Assembly: GCF_947487515.1 (NCBI RefSeq)
Contig: NZ_CANKWO010000003.1
Coordinates: forward strand, 265,103 to 329,102
Origin: an uncultured Litoreibacter sp.
GTDB taxonomy: Bacteria > Pseudomonadota > Alphaproteobacteria > Rhodobacterales > Rhodobacteraceae
Length of the DNA: 64,000 bases
Reading direction: 5' to 3'
Positions 54,025 through 62,576 of this stretch are shown here, piece after piece; position 1 is the stretch's first letter, and the number at the start of each line of letters is the position of its first letter. A model generated the notes under the pieces. That model saw nothing but the letters and a program-made list of their open reading frames with translations, did not search any database and was not told the DNA's origin. The translations under genes were made by a program, and so were the position numbers.

Positions 54025-54408
54025 ATGATGAAATTTCTGATTGCTATTTTCGTGGTCTTACTGGGCGCTGGGGCGCTTTGGTGGGGCACGCAAAAGGGGC
54101 AGGACGTGGTGCAGGTGTCGAAGTTTGACAAAACGTCTTGGAGTGATGAGGACAAAATCTACGACACGCCACATTTGCGGGTCGCCATGGTCGAAGCCTT
54201 GATGAATGATCATCTTTCCAAAGGAATGAGCCGCGCCGCAGTCGAAGATATCATCGGGGCACCAACCGACACCCCCTATTTTGCGGATCATGACATGGTC
54301 TACTGGCTTGGGGATGAAAAATCGGGGTTTGGCATCGATTCACTTTGGCTGGTCCTCGATCTTGACGCCAACGGGTTGGTGAATGACATTCAGCTTTTAA
54401 CCGATTAG
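54025..54408 (+). CDS. Small membrane-anchored protein, BamE/SmpA-like
   Basis: 127-aa protein with an N-terminal signal anchor (KFLIAIFVVLLGAGALWWG). The segment LSKGMSRAAVEDIIGAPTDTP followed by MVYWLGDE and a C-terminal LVLDLDANGLVNDIQLL resembles the BamE/SmpA fold, in which a short helix pair precedes a beta hairpin. It lacks the lipobox of true BamE, so it is a relative of unknown role. GGAGACAC precedes an ATGATG start; either ATG may be used. Confidence 0.68.
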   Translation: MMKFLIAIFVVLLGAGALWWGTQKGQDVVQVSKFDKTSWSDEDKIYDTPHLRVAMVEALMNDHLSKGMSRAAVEDIIGAPTDTPYFADHDMVYWLGDEKSGFGIDSLWLVLDLDANGLVNDIQLLTD

Positions 54409-54472
54409 CGCGTTACGACTTCTCACCGCCAACACACACACGAATTTTGATTTATCAATTATGGAGACCTAA

Positions 54473-54910
54473 ATGCCCGATATTCCCGTTATCAAAGGTG
54501 TGGCCACCGGACTGACGCCTGCCGAGAAAATCTACCTCATTCGCCACCTGAACCAAGTTTCGACCATTCTCGAGATCAAGGAAAAAGCCAGCCTCGCCGC
54601 CGCGCGCAAGTTTCCCCGCGCAGGCCAGCACAACGGTAAAGGGGATGCGTTCCGCCACTGCTATGCCTCGGCATTGCTGGCGCGCGATATCGGCGCAAAA
54701 GGGGCAAAGGAATTCACCACCGCGCATGAGAACTATTCGGCCAACCCTGCGGGGGAACGTGCGATGGATTTGCACAATAACGCCATCGGTATCCAAATCG
54801 GCGCGCGGAAGAAATCCCCAACCGATGCTCAACTTGAAACGGCCTGCATGAATGCCTTGCTCGCGGGCTATCTCGAAACCTCGCCCCCTGCGGTCGGAGA
54901 CGCCTACTAA
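54473..54910 (+). CDS. DUF6973-like protein
   Basis: 145-aa soluble protein with a helical core and the conserved pattern GDAFRHCYASALLARDIG (about residues 57-74), a later AHENYS and MDLHNNAIGIQIG (about 98-110). The paired R-H, H-E and D-L-H-N-N motifs resemble DUF6973/phospholipase-A2-like domains found in secreted or toxin-related proteins, with a possible metal or acid-base site. No signal peptide is visible. Its terminator follows directly. Function unknown. Confidence 0.65.
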   Translation: MPDIPVIKGVATGLTPAEKIYLIRHLNQVSTILEIKEKASLAAARKFPRAGQHNGKGDAFRHCYASALLARDIGAKGAKEFTTAHENYSANPAGERAMDLHNNAIGIQIGARKKSPTDAQLETACMNALLAGYLETSPPAVGDAY

Positions 54911-54939
54911 CGGAACGCCGATAGGTTCTGATGCAAGAC

Positions 54940-54972
54940 GAAGCCGCGACATATCGCGGCTTCTTCGCGTTT
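54940..54972 (+). terminator. Strong hairpin after the DUF6973-like gene
   Basis: A perfect 10-bp stem GAAGCCGCGA/TCGCGGCTTC with the loop CATA is followed by TTCGCGTTT. It lies 29 bases after the stop codon. The T run is interrupted but the hairpin is very stable. Confidence 0.72.
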
Positions 54973-55048
54973 CCCCAAAGGGCAATGGACGTGGCCCCTT
55001 TGCAAAGGTATCACACCAATGAGTTTGCCCATCAGAAAGCACATCGTC

Positions 55049-55498
55049 ATGACCGCCAAAACCCGCATCGTTATCTCCAGTGATCACGCCGACATAGAGC
55101 TGCGCAAAGCCATTGCCGCTCATGTGAAAGGCCTTGGCTACGAGGTCGAAGATATTGGCCCGATGACCTCCGAGAGCACCCATTACCCCAAGCACGGCGA
55201 AGCCGCGGCACAGCGTGTGGCCTCGGGGGATTGCGACTTGGGCATCCTGCTGTGCGGCACGGGGCAGGGCATCATGATGGCGGCCAACAAGGTGAAAGGC
55301 ATCCGCTGCGGCGTCTGCTCTGACACGTTCTCCGCCCGCATGATCCGCGAGCACAACAACGCCAACATGCTATCCATGGGCGCACGCGTGCTTGGCGATG
55401 CGCTGGCGCTGGACGTCGTCGACGCCTTCCTAAGCGCCGAGTTCGAAGGCGGCCGCCACGCGACCCGCGTGGATATGATCACTGCGATTGAGGGGTAG
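55049..55498 (+). CDS. rpiB: Ribose-5-phosphate isomerase B
   Basis: 149-aa RpiB/LacAB-type isomerase of the pentose phosphate pathway. SSDHADIELRKAI holds the Asp12/His13 start motif (Gly is usual where Asp14... follows His-Ala), Cys69 in LLCGTGQGI is the catalytic base region, and REHNNANMLSMGARV with His102 completes the site. The ATG at 55049 gives the normal family length; an in-frame ATG at 55019 has a slightly better upstream AAAGG and cannot be excluded. Last gene before the AT-rich insert. Confidence 0.9.
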   Translation: MTAKTRIVISSDHADIELRKAIAAHVKGLGYEVEDIGPMTSESTHYPKHGEAAAQRVASGDCDLGILLCGTGQGIMMAANKVKGIRCGVCSDTFSARMIREHNNANMLSMGARVLGDALALDVVDAFLSAEFEGGRHATRVDMITAIEG

Positions 55499-55548
55499 GC
55501 TCAGACCTGCCTCCTCGTCCTTATTGCTGAGATCTATTTGTGCAGCTT

Positions 55549-55583
55549 TTGCTAGCAATTCTTTTGGTGAGAATTGCTAGCAA
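55549..55583. repeat. Perfect 14-bp inverted repeat with nested palindromes
   Basis: TTGCTAGCAATTCT (55549-55562) and AGAATTGCTAGCAA (55570-55583) are exact inverted copies around a 7-base spacer. Each arm itself contains the palindrome TTGCTAGCAA, so the site is both a direct and an inverted repeat. It lies 110 bases before the DUF2235 gene and 50 bases after rpiB, in a clearly AT-richer stretch. It may be an operator, a hairpin terminator without a T run, or a boundary mark. Confidence 0.78.
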
Positions 55584-55692
55584 TAGGTATTTCTTGCTTT
55601 TGTTGCCTCGCCAATGGCAAGGTCGCGTCAAGCTATTTTTTTGAATTTTGTTTGTATGGGCCCGCGCGAAAACAGGGCTGGGTGAAGATAGT

Positions 55693-57117
55693 ATGGCAAA
55701 GAATATTTTAATTTTCTCCGATGGAACTGGACAAATCGGAGGGCTTAAACCGGATCAAAGATTGTCCAATATTTATAAAATGTACCGTGCTATGCGGCCG
55801 GGGCCATCGTCCCCGATCAAGCCGGATGAACAGGTCTGTTTTTATGACCCAGGCCTTGGTGCAGGGGAAATGGGGGGCATGACATTCTCACGCATCCGGA
55901 ATGTTCTATCAGCAGCGGTGGGCACGGGGATCGATGAGAACGTGATCGATTGTTATGAAAAGATCATCTCATATTATGAACCTGGGGATCGCATTTTATT
56001 GTTTGGCTTCTCGCGCGGGGCTTACACTGTGCGGGCTGTTGCGAATGTCATGAATCTATGTGGCATCCCAACTGAGATGCCCGACGGAACCTCGGTCCCA
56101 AGGCATGGGGACCGTTTGCGTAAAATCGCGAGCGACGCCGTGAATTATGTCTACAACCATGGGAATGGTTACTCACGAGGAAAGCAACCTTTCTACGAAC
56201 GGCGTGAGGAGTTGGGCCGTAGGTTTCGCCAAAAGTATTCCAGTTACGTGCCTGATGCTGAAGAGGACGTCCAGGGGAATGTTCAGCCGACATTTATTGG
56301 CGTGTTCGATACCGTCGCCGCATTGGGAAATGCCCTCGTCGGTGGCTTGGCCGCTTTTGCTTTCGTGGCGCTTTTAACGTTGGTCGCGGTCCTTGCATAT
56401 AACTCCTACCATTGGCTGCTTTGGGCGCCGTTGGTAGGTTTGTCCGGTATAGTTTTGTATTGGTATGGCAAGTTGAGGTGGTCCCAGTTTAAGTTTTTCT
56501 CACCGGATCCGAATAGGCGTCTAAAGGTGGAAAACGTAAAAGACTGGCCTAATATTTGGAAGTATGGGCACCGCGCGGTTTGGAACCGTACCAATTACGA
56601 CAAGTGGTTGGATTCAGATGTTGGTTTTGCGCGTCATGCTTTGGCTATTGATGAAAACCGGAAAGATTTTCCCCGTGTTAAATGGGGGATGCATGCTGAA
56701 CAAAAGAAGACGCTGGGGCGTAACCCAGAGTGGTTGAAACAAATTTGGTTTGCGGGCTGTCATAGCGACATTGGCGGCAGTTATCCGGAGCCAGAGTCTC
56801 GCCTTAGTGATATAACGCTGGACTGGATGATGTCCGAGCTAAAGGAATGCGTGCCGGAGGTTCTTGTAAACACGGATCAGCTTGTAACCTCGCCAGATGC
56901 AGGTGGGATGCAGCACGAAGAAACGCATATGTTCAATTTCTGTGGCATAAAGCTTCGCTGGCGAGAGCAGCCTCGAATGGTCAACCCAGACTTTCCGCTT
57001 CATCCCTCTGTGCATGCGAGATTAGAAAAGGACAGCGTGTCGCATCTAGGAGAAATGAAGCCTTACCGGCCACCGCAACTGCGTGATCATCTCGAAGCCC
57101 ATAAGTATTATGACTGA
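55693..57117 (+). CDS. DUF2235 domain-containing alpha/beta hydrolase (Tle1-like)
   Basis: 474-aa lipase-like protein. The elbow GFSRGA gives Ser107, Asp206 is in FIGVFDTVAALG, and His357 is in AGCHSDIGGSY: a complete triad in the order typical of DUF2235. Between the Asp and His strands two hydrophobic helices (about residues 213-257) indicate membrane association. DUF2235 includes type VI phospholipase effectors, but no VgrG, PAAR or immunity gene is nearby. Codon use and AT content differ from the flanking genes, which suggests transfer. The start at 55693 (MAKNILIFSDGTG) fits the family. Confidence 0.83.
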   Translation: MAKNILIFSDGTGQIGGLKPDQRLSNIYKMYRAMRPGPSSPIKPDEQVCFYDPGLGAGEMGGMTFSRIRNVLSAAVGTGIDENVIDCYEKIISYYEPGDRILLFGFSRGAYTVRAVANVMNLCGIPTEMPDGTSVPRHGDRLRKIASDAVNYVYNHGNGYSRGKQPFYERREELGRRFRQKYSSYVPDAEEDVQGNVQPTFIGVFDTVAALGNALVGGLAAFAFVALLTLVAVLAYNSYHWLLWAPLVGLSGIVLYWYGKLRWSQFKFFSPDPNRRLKVENVKDWPNIWKYGHRAVWNRTNYDKWLDSDVGFARHALAIDENRKDFPRVKWGMHAEQKKTLGRNPEWLKQIWFAGCHSDIGGSYPEPESRLSDITLDWMMSELKECVPEVLVNTDQLVTSPDAGGMQHEETHMFNFCGIKLRWREQPRMVNPDFPLHPSVHARLEKDSVSHLGEMKPYRPPQLRDHLEAHKYYD

Positions 57118-57220
57118 TCTGGTGTGATGAGAGCGGTTCGCAGCCACAAACGGCGATGGACCCTCGCGCTTCCCTAGGCTATCACGTCTGGGCTTTTGAC
57201 TGACGAGAAAGAACTGCCCT

Positions 57221-58567
57221 ATGTCCGGCCACGGTGACCCAATCCCAATGACCTCTCGCGCTGGTGGCGCTTTATCTGGTGAGGCGCATGTGCCGGGGGA
57301 TAAGTCTATCTCGCACCGCTCGCTGATTTTTGGGGCGATGGCCGTCGGCGAGACCAAGGTTTCGGGCCTTTTGGAAGGGCAAGATGTCCTCGACACCGGC
57401 CGCGCAATGCAGGCCTTTGGGGCCGAAGTGATCAACCACGGTGGTGGCAATTGGTCGGTCCACGGCGTGGGCGTGGGCGGCTTTGCCGAGCCGGACCAAG
57501 TGATTGATTGCGGCAACTCCGGCACCGGCGTGCGGCTGATCATGGGGGCGATGGCCACATCGCCGATTACCGCGACATTCACCGGTGATGCCTCCCTGAA
57601 TGGCCGCCCGATGGGGCGGATCACCGACCCGCTGGCGCTATTTGGCACCCAAAGCTACGGCCGCAAGAACGGGCGGTTGCCGATGACGCTGATAGGCGCA
57701 CAAGATGCGGCACCTGTACGCTACACAGTGCCTATGCCCTCGGCTCAGGTGAAATCTGCCGTGCTTTTGGCTGGGTTGAATGCGTCAGGTGAAACCGTGG
57801 TGATCGAGAAAGAAGCCACACGCGACCACTCCGAACGCATGCTGAAAGGCTTTGGTGCAAACCTGACCGTCGACGACACCAGCGAGGGCCGCGTGATCAC
57901 CCTGCAAGGCCAGCCAGAGCTGACGCCGCAAACCATCACCGTGCCGCGCGACCCGTCCTCGGCCGCTTTCCCCGTTTGCGCGGGCATCGTGGCGCCGGGA
58001 TCAGACGTGTTGGTGCCGGGTATCGGGCTGAACCCAACCCGCGCGGGCCTGTTCACCACGCTGCAGGACATGGGCGCTGACCTGACATTCGAGAACATGC
58101 GTGAAGAGGGCGGCGAGCCGGTGGCAGACCTGCGGGCCAAGTTCTCGGACAACATGCAAGGCATCGAGGTGCCGCCAGAGCGCGCGGCCTCGATGATCGA
58201 CGAATACCCTGTGCTGTCCGTTGTGGCCGCCTTTGCCACCGGAAAAACCGTCATGCGCGGCGTCAAAGAGCTGCGCGTGAAGGAAAGCGACCGCATTGAC
58301 GCCATGGCCCGTGGGCTTGAGGCCTGCGGCGTGACTATTGAAGAAGACGAAGATACCTTTACCGTACACGGTATGGGCGTCGGCGGCGTTCCGGGCGGCG
58401 GCACATGTGCCACGCATCTGGACCACCGCATTGCAATGTCGTTTATGGTGTTGGGGCTGGGCACTCAAAAGCCGGTTCATATTGACGATGGAGGGCCGAT
58501 TGCGACGTCCTTCCCGATTTTTGAAGGTTTGATGCGCGATTTGGGCGCAACTATTACAAGGGACTAA
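57221..58567 (+). CDS. aroA: 3-phosphoshikimate 1-carboxyvinyltransferase (EPSP synthase)
   Basis: 448-aa enzyme of the shikimate pathway joining shikimate 3-phosphate and PEP. The N terminus has [16 protein letters not shown] (residues 24-39), [15 protein letters not shown] (96-110) contains the glycine that governs glyphosate sensitivity in class I enzymes, and [18 protein letters not shown] is the KEADR-type motif. [21 protein letters not shown] and the overall pattern resemble class II (CP4-like) enzymes. An uncharacterised gene follows after 5 bases, and cmk lies close behind. Confidence 0.95.
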   Translation: MSGHGDPIPMTSRAGGALSGEAHVPGDKSISHRSLIFGAMAVGETKVSGLLEGQDVLDTGRAMQAFGAEVINHGGGNWSVHGVGVGGFAEPDQVIDCGNSGTGVRLIMGAMATSPITATFTGDASLNGRPMGRITDPLALFGTQSYGRKNGRLPMTLIGAQDAAPVRYTVPMPSAQVKSAVLLAGLNASGETVVIEKEATRDHSERMLKGFGANLTVDDTSEGRVITLQGQPELTPQTITVPRDPSSAAFPVCAGIVAPGSDVLVPGIGLNPTRAGLFTTLQDMGADLTFENMREEGGEPVADLRAKFSDNMQGIEVPPERAASMIDEYPVLSVVAAFATGKTVMRGVKELRVKESDRIDAMARGLEACGVTIEEDEDTFTVHGMGVGGVPGGGTCATHLDHRIAMSFMVLGLGTQKPVHIDDGGPIATSFPIFEGLMRDLGATITRD

Positions 58568-58572
58568 GGATT

Positions 58573-59154
58573 ATGCAGAAGTATTTTGCGAGCGTTGTTA
58601 CCGCGGGCGAGGCCGAACTGGACGCGAACTCGCGAATTTTCGTCGGCCACTCTGACAATATCGCGCAGTTTTTGGCGACGCTGATGATGGCCTTTGACCA
58701 AGACGGCACCAAGCTGTTGTTGCTGCGCCGCGCGGCCTTGCTGGATGACTTTGAAGAGGGCGATTTCGACGCACCGATCAACCTTGGTCCCGTCAAGGCG
58801 ATGGATATGCAACCTGGCCGCCTGATCGCGGGTGACCCCTATCCTGGAGCGTTGCCGGAAGCATTGCCCGAAACCGGCTGCAAAATGGCGCTGGTGGAAC
58901 TTGCGGTGCAAACTGGGGGTGGCCAAGTGGCGCTGGTTGGTGTGAAGGCTGAAAACGCGGTGCAGGGTTTGCGCATCATGCTCAGCGATGCGGAGCAGGG
59001 TGGCGCTACGATTACCTCGGTGGAGGGTCTGATGGACGCAGGGCTGCATGCCGATGACGCATATGACTTCGACGCCAAGCCAACTGATTTGGCCAAGCGC
59101 GTTGCAGGCGGCGAGCATGTCGCAATGAGCGATCCGATTGCCTTCGGCGCTTAA
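58573..59154 (+). CDS. Uncharacterised protein following aroA
   Basis: 193-aa soluble protein, moderately acidic, that I do not recognise. It contains a segment AALLDDFEEGDFDAPI and a Gly-rich stretch near residues 128-136 (QTGGGQVALVG), but no catalytic motif. AAGGA lies 5 bases before the ATG, and it follows aroA by 5 bases, so it is well expressed from the aroA operon. Its 3' end overlaps the next gene by 17 bases. Confidence 0.72.
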   Translation: MQKYFASVVTAGEAELDANSRIFVGHSDNIAQFLATLMMAFDQDGTKLLLLRRAALLDDFEEGDFDAPINLGPVKAMDMQPGRLIAGDPYPGALPEALPETGCKMALVELAVQTGGGQVALVGVKAENAVQGLRIMLSDAEQGGATITSVEGLMDAGLHADDAYDFDAKPTDLAKRVAGGEHVAMSDPIAFGA

Positions 59155-59644
59155 CGCCCTGCTTTGGGCGCTGGCGGCTTTGGCTGCCGCGCTGTATGGC
59201 GCGTTGGCCTATGGCTCCTTCGTCACGATGCCCTCCCTTGCGGGGGGCATTTTGGGTTTTGACATGCGCCCCTTCGGGATGAGCGGTGCGCGGGGCGGTA
59301 TCTATCTTTCTGCTATGACCGAGGCGGGACGGGACTATTACGTCAATTGGCTGAAGCCGGTAGATACGGTCTTCATTGGGACGTTGACCACATTGCTTTT
59401 GCTTCTTGCGTTCAAGCTTCGACGGTGGCGCGGGTGGCTTATTGCGGTGTCAGCATCGGCTTATGCGGCTTTTGATCTGTTGGAAAACCTGCTGGTATCG
59501 AGCCTCATTACGCATGGCGCGAAGTCGAGCACGAGTGACTTCGTTCAGACCATTGCGATGTTTACAACGGGCAAGTTTTTAAGCCTAGCTATTGCCCTAA
59601 TCGCGTTAAAACTAGCTTGGAGATCTGCTCATGCCCAAAGGTAG
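59138..59644 (+). CDS. Hypothetical integral membrane protein
   Basis: 168-aa protein with about four hydrophobic helices (residues 5-28, 77-92, 100-118 and 140-162). It starts at TTG inside the preceding gene; no ATG fits before an in-frame stop at 59126. The overlap with both neighbours (17 and 14 bases) supports translational coupling in the aroA-cmk unit. No known family recognised. Confidence 0.65.
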   Translation: MPSALNALLWALAALAAALYGALAYGSFVTMPSLAGGILGFDMRPFGMSGARGGIYLSAMTEAGRDYYVNWLKPVDTVFIGTLTTLLLLLAFKLRRWRGWLIAVSASAYAAFDLLENLLVSSLITHGAKSSTSDFVQTIAMFTTGKFLSLAIALIALKLAWRSAHAQR

Positions 59645-60032
59645 CTGCTTGTGCGGGAATATCACCTATACTGTCGACGGCCCCTTGCGCCCCGTCATTG
59701 CGTGCCATTGCCGACAATGCCGCAAATCCAGCGGTCATCATGTCGCGGCAACCTCGGCGGCGCGAAGCGATGTCTCCGTCCATGGCGAGGTCACGTGGTA
59801 TCGGTCCTCCCCCACCGCGCGCCGCGGGTTCTGCGGGACCTGTGGGAGCCAGATGTTTTGGGATGGTCAGGGCCAAAACCTGTCCATTTTTGCCGGCACT
59901 TTTGAGGAGGACGCAGGGCTTCGCCTTGCAGGTCACATCTTTTGCGCAGACAAAGGCGGGTATTACGACATAAATGACGATCTGCCGCATGCGCAGGCGG
60001 ATGATCCAAATCTGACGACACAGGTACCATGA
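59631..60032 (+). CDS. GFA/CENP-V family zinc-binding protein
   Basis: 133-aa protein of the glutathione-dependent formaldehyde-activating family. The zinc sites are Cys6-x-Cys8, Cys25-x-Cys27-x2-Cys30 and Cys68-x2-Cys71 ([34 protein letters not shown]). The family name reflects a proposed role in S-hydroxymethylglutathione formation; most members have no proven activity. The start overlaps the membrane protein stop region and the stop overlaps cmk (ATGA). Confidence 0.9.
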   Translation: MPKGSCLCGNITYTVDGPLRPVIACHCRQCRKSSGHHVAATSAARSDVSVHGEVTWYRSSPTARRGFCGTCGSQMFWDGQGQNLSIFAGTFEEDAGLRLAGHIFCADKGGYYDINDDLPHAQADDPNLTTQVP

Positions 60033-60634
60033 AGTTTACAGTAGCAATCGACGGCCCCGCTGCGGCGGGTAAGGGAACTCTTTCGAAACGTGTGGCGGCA
60101 GAGTTTGGCTTTGCCCATTTGGACACAGGGCTCTTGTACCGCGCCACCGGCGCGCGGGTGCTGGATGGCGCCGATCCGGTGAGTGCTGCCCAGAATTTAA
60201 CGCCCGAGGATTTGGCCCGTGACGATCTGCGCACGACGGCCGTGGCGCAGGCCGCCAGCAAGGCCGCGGCCATCCCACAGGTGCGCGCGGCATTGGTTCA
60301 GTTTCAACATGATTTCGCCGGTCGAGAGGGGGGCGCGGTGTTGGACGGGCGCGACATCGGCACGGTGATCTGTCCGGATGCGCAGGTGAAACTCTTCGTC
60401 ACCGCCTCTGACACAGTCCGCGCCGAACGCCGCTATCTGGAGCTTTCGGGCAAAGGGCAGGACGTGACCCGCGAAGGGGTGTTTCGGGATTTGACAGAAC
60501 GCGATGCCCGTGACCGTGAACGCGAAGCGGCCCCTTTGGCGGCGGCACAGGACGCGGTGGTCATCGACACGTCCCATATGACCATCGAGGATGCTGTGGC
60601 GGCTGCAGTGGCGGCGATCCGGACAGCCCTCTAG
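60029..60634 (+). CDS. cmk: Cytidylate kinase
   Basis: 201-aa NMP kinase phosphorylating CMP/dCMP. The P-loop is [14 protein letters not shown] (residues 7-20), [12 protein letters not shown] is the CMP-binding region, and the LID carries [13 protein letters not shown]. It is somewhat shorter than the E. coli enzyme, as usual in alphaproteobacteria. ATGA overlap with the GFA gene. It lies in the aroA-cmk neighbourhood common in bacteria, normally followed by rpsA; here a metacaspase-like gene follows instead. Confidence 0.95.
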   Translation: MKFTVAIDGPAAAGKGTLSKRVAAEFGFAHLDTGLLYRATGARVLDGADPVSAAQNLTPEDLARDDLRTTAVAQAASKAAAIPQVRAALVQFQHDFAGREGGAVLDGRDIGTVICPDAQVKLFVTASDTVRAERRYLELSGKGQDVTREGVFRDLTERDARDREREAAPLAAAQDAVVIDTSHMTIEDAVAAAVAAIRTAL

Positions 60635-60665
60635 CCCGAAATTCGTCGCCGTGATAGGGTGGGTT

Positions 60666-62300
60666 ATGGAAACCCACGCGCTGAAATTCCAAACGAACCT
60701 GCGCGGCATTTTGTGCTGCCTGTTTGCCTTGACGCTTTCGGTGCTCGCGCTGACCCTTAGCGCGCAGGCACAAGGAGACAGCGCGCGTCGGATCGCCTTG
60801 GTGATCGGCAACGGTGCCTACGAGAATGTCGCCGAGTTAAGGAACCCCAAGAACGACTCCGCTGATCTGGCTGCAAGCCTGCGCGCGGCGGGCTTTGAGG
60901 TGGACCTTCTGTCCGACCAAAGCCAAAGCGCGATGCTAGACAGTTTGCGCGGGTTTCGCAGCCGCGCTGACGGGGCAGATATCGCGCTGATCTACTTTGC
61001 GGGCCATGGCATCGAAATCGACCGCCAGAACTACCTATTGCCGGTGGACGCGGTGCTTGAAAGCGATGCGGATGTGAACTTCGAAGCGGTGAAGCTGGAA
61101 ACCATGGTTTTCGCCGCGAATGGTGCGCAGCGCCTGAGCATGGTGATCGTGGACGCCTGCCGGAACAATCCTTTTGCGACCTCAATGAAGCGGCGCGATA
61201 CATCACGGTCCATCAGTCGTGGCCTGTCGGCGATCGAGCCGGCCAAAAACACTTTGGTGGCCTATGCTGCCAAAGAAGGCACCACCGCCGCCGATGGGAT
61301 CGGACGCAACAGCCCCTATGCCAGCGCGCTGATCGAGGCGCTGGAACAGCCAGACCTAGAGGTGGGGTTGATGATGCGCCGCGTACGCGACGGGGTGCTG
61401 AAAGCCACGGCTGGCAAGCAAGAGCCCTTTGTTTATGGCTCTTTGTCGGCTGACCCGATCTATTTGAACAGTAGCCGAGGCCTCTCGGCCGAGGTGCCCG
61501 TTATCGTTACAACCGATAGCGCGGTGGAGGATGTGCCCTCTGCCAATGCCGCCGAAATCGTGTTTTGGACCTCCATTGCCGACACGCAAAAGACGTCACT
61601 GCTGGAAGCCTATCTGGACCTCTACCCTGACGGGTTCTTCGCGGAGCTGGCACATGCCAAGATCGCGGATATTGCGGGGGAGCCCCTTTCGTCAGAGGAG
61701 GTCAACGCAGCGACGCCAGAGTTGGAACGCGACCTCACCCGCGATGAACGGGTTGAGTTGCAAGAACGCCTGTCTGCGTTGGGGCATGCGTTAGGTCCCG
61801 CTGACGGGGTCGCCGGACGCCGGACCGAAGCCGCGATCCGCAGCTTTGAAACGGCGCAAGAGCTTCCGGTTCTTGGGCTTGCGACCTTGCCGGTACTGAC
61901 CGCTTTGCGCGCGCAGGTGAGTGATGAGGATGTGAAGACTTGGCGCTCCAAGCTGGTAAAACGTGCCCCAGCGGCATCGAAAAAGACCCCCAAGCCGAAG
62001 GCCGCGAAAGCCAAAGCTGCGAAGCCCAAGGTGACCAAGCCCAAAGTGACCAAACCCAAGGTGACCAAGCCCAAGGTGGTCACACCAAAAGCGGCCAAAC
62101 CCAAAGCCACCGCCACCGCGCCAAAGGCCAAGGTCGTGAGCAAAAAGGCGACGCCGAAACCCGCCAATAAGTACAAGCAGTTCTGCGGGGCCAACAGGCA
62201 ATGCGGCACGAAGGAATGCAGGGCAGGAAATGCTGGCCAGTTTTTCAAGAAGACCCGAAACTGCAAGTTCTGCTCGTCTTATGTGGAACGCTGCCAATAG
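60666..62300 (+). CDS. Secreted metacaspase-like (peptidase C14) protein with peptidoglycan-binding and KPK-rich tail
   Basis: 544-aa exported protein. The signal peptide (about residues 1-36) ends near LSAQAQG. The caspase domain (about 40-280) has His114 in YFAGHGIEI and Cys165 in IVDACRNNPF. A peptidoglycan-binding-like segment near 355-418 (LQERLSALGHALGPADG) follows. A long Lys/Pro/Ala tail (about 435-500) contains KPKVT repeats, and the last ~40 residues hold six cysteines. The tail could bind acidic polymers in the envelope. The start at 60666 lies 31 bases after cmk; the frame is open into cmk. Confidence 0.85.
   Translation: METHALKFQTNLRGILCCLFALTLSVLALTLSAQAQGDSARRIALVIGNGAYENVAELRNPKNDSADLAASLRAAGFEVDLLSDQSQSAMLDSLRGFRSRADGADIALIYFAGHGIEIDRQNYLLPVDAVLESDADVNFEAVKLETMVFAANGAQRLSMVIVDACRNNPFATSMKRRDTSRSISRGLSAIEPAKNTLVAYAAKEGTTAADGIGRNSPYASALIEALEQPDLEVGLMMRRVRDGVLKATAGKQEPFVYGSLSADPIYLNSSRGLSAEVPVIVTTDSAVEDVPSANAAEIVFWTSIADTQKTSLLEAYLDLYPDGFFAELAHAKIADIAGEPLSSEEVNAATPELERDLTRDERVELQERLSALGHALGPADGVAGRRTEAAIRSFETAQELPVLGLATLPVLTALRAQVSDEDVKTWRSKLVKRAPAASKKTPKPKAAKAKAAKPKVTKPKVTKPKVTKPKVVTPKAAKPKATATAPKAKVVSKKATPKPANKYKQFCGANRQCGTKECRAGNAGQFFKKTRNCKFCSSYVERCQ
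62022..62081 (+). repeat. Four 15-bp tandem repeats coding KPKVT
   Basis: AAGCCCAAGGTGACC recurs in phase at 62022, 62037, 62052 and 62067, the last with two changes at its end. It lies in the basic tail of the metacaspase-like protein. In-frame unit length allows expansion or contraction without frameshift. Confidence 0.85.
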
Positions 62301-62576
62301 GGACCGTCGCCCGATGGTGCGGACGCGGCGAATGGTTATCTCTGTTTGATCAAAGTAGGCGGCCGCCCAGTTCGGGCTGCGGTCATTGTGCGTGCAGGCG
62401 TCACCCTGCGTCCCTTCGGGGAGTATTGCCCCCTTATATGCCGGCGGTCACGGGATGCCCTTTGCAGGGTCATGGACCACAGATCGAATGCAGGGCGTTG
62501 AGTGCGCCTTGCGATTGGTTAACCGAGGGCAGGGTATAGGGCCAAGACGTTAAGGTTTGGTGGTGGCGGCGTTCGC
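62301..62576. other. Intergenic region between the metacaspase-like gene and the potassium channel
   Basis: 276 bases between convergent genes. No convincing ORF, tRNA or T-tailed terminator is seen. Small GC-rich dyads occur (for example GCCC-AGTT-GGGC-type at about 62367), without further support. Confidence 0.4.

Noticed and set aside
55693-57117. Type VI secretion effector module
   Set aside because: DUF2235 alone is insufficient; no VgrG, PAAR, Hcp or immunity-type gene is adjacent.
62201-62539. Frame running past the metacaspase-like gene
   Set aside because: It is mostly out-of-frame overlap with that gene, with no start signal or recognisable product.
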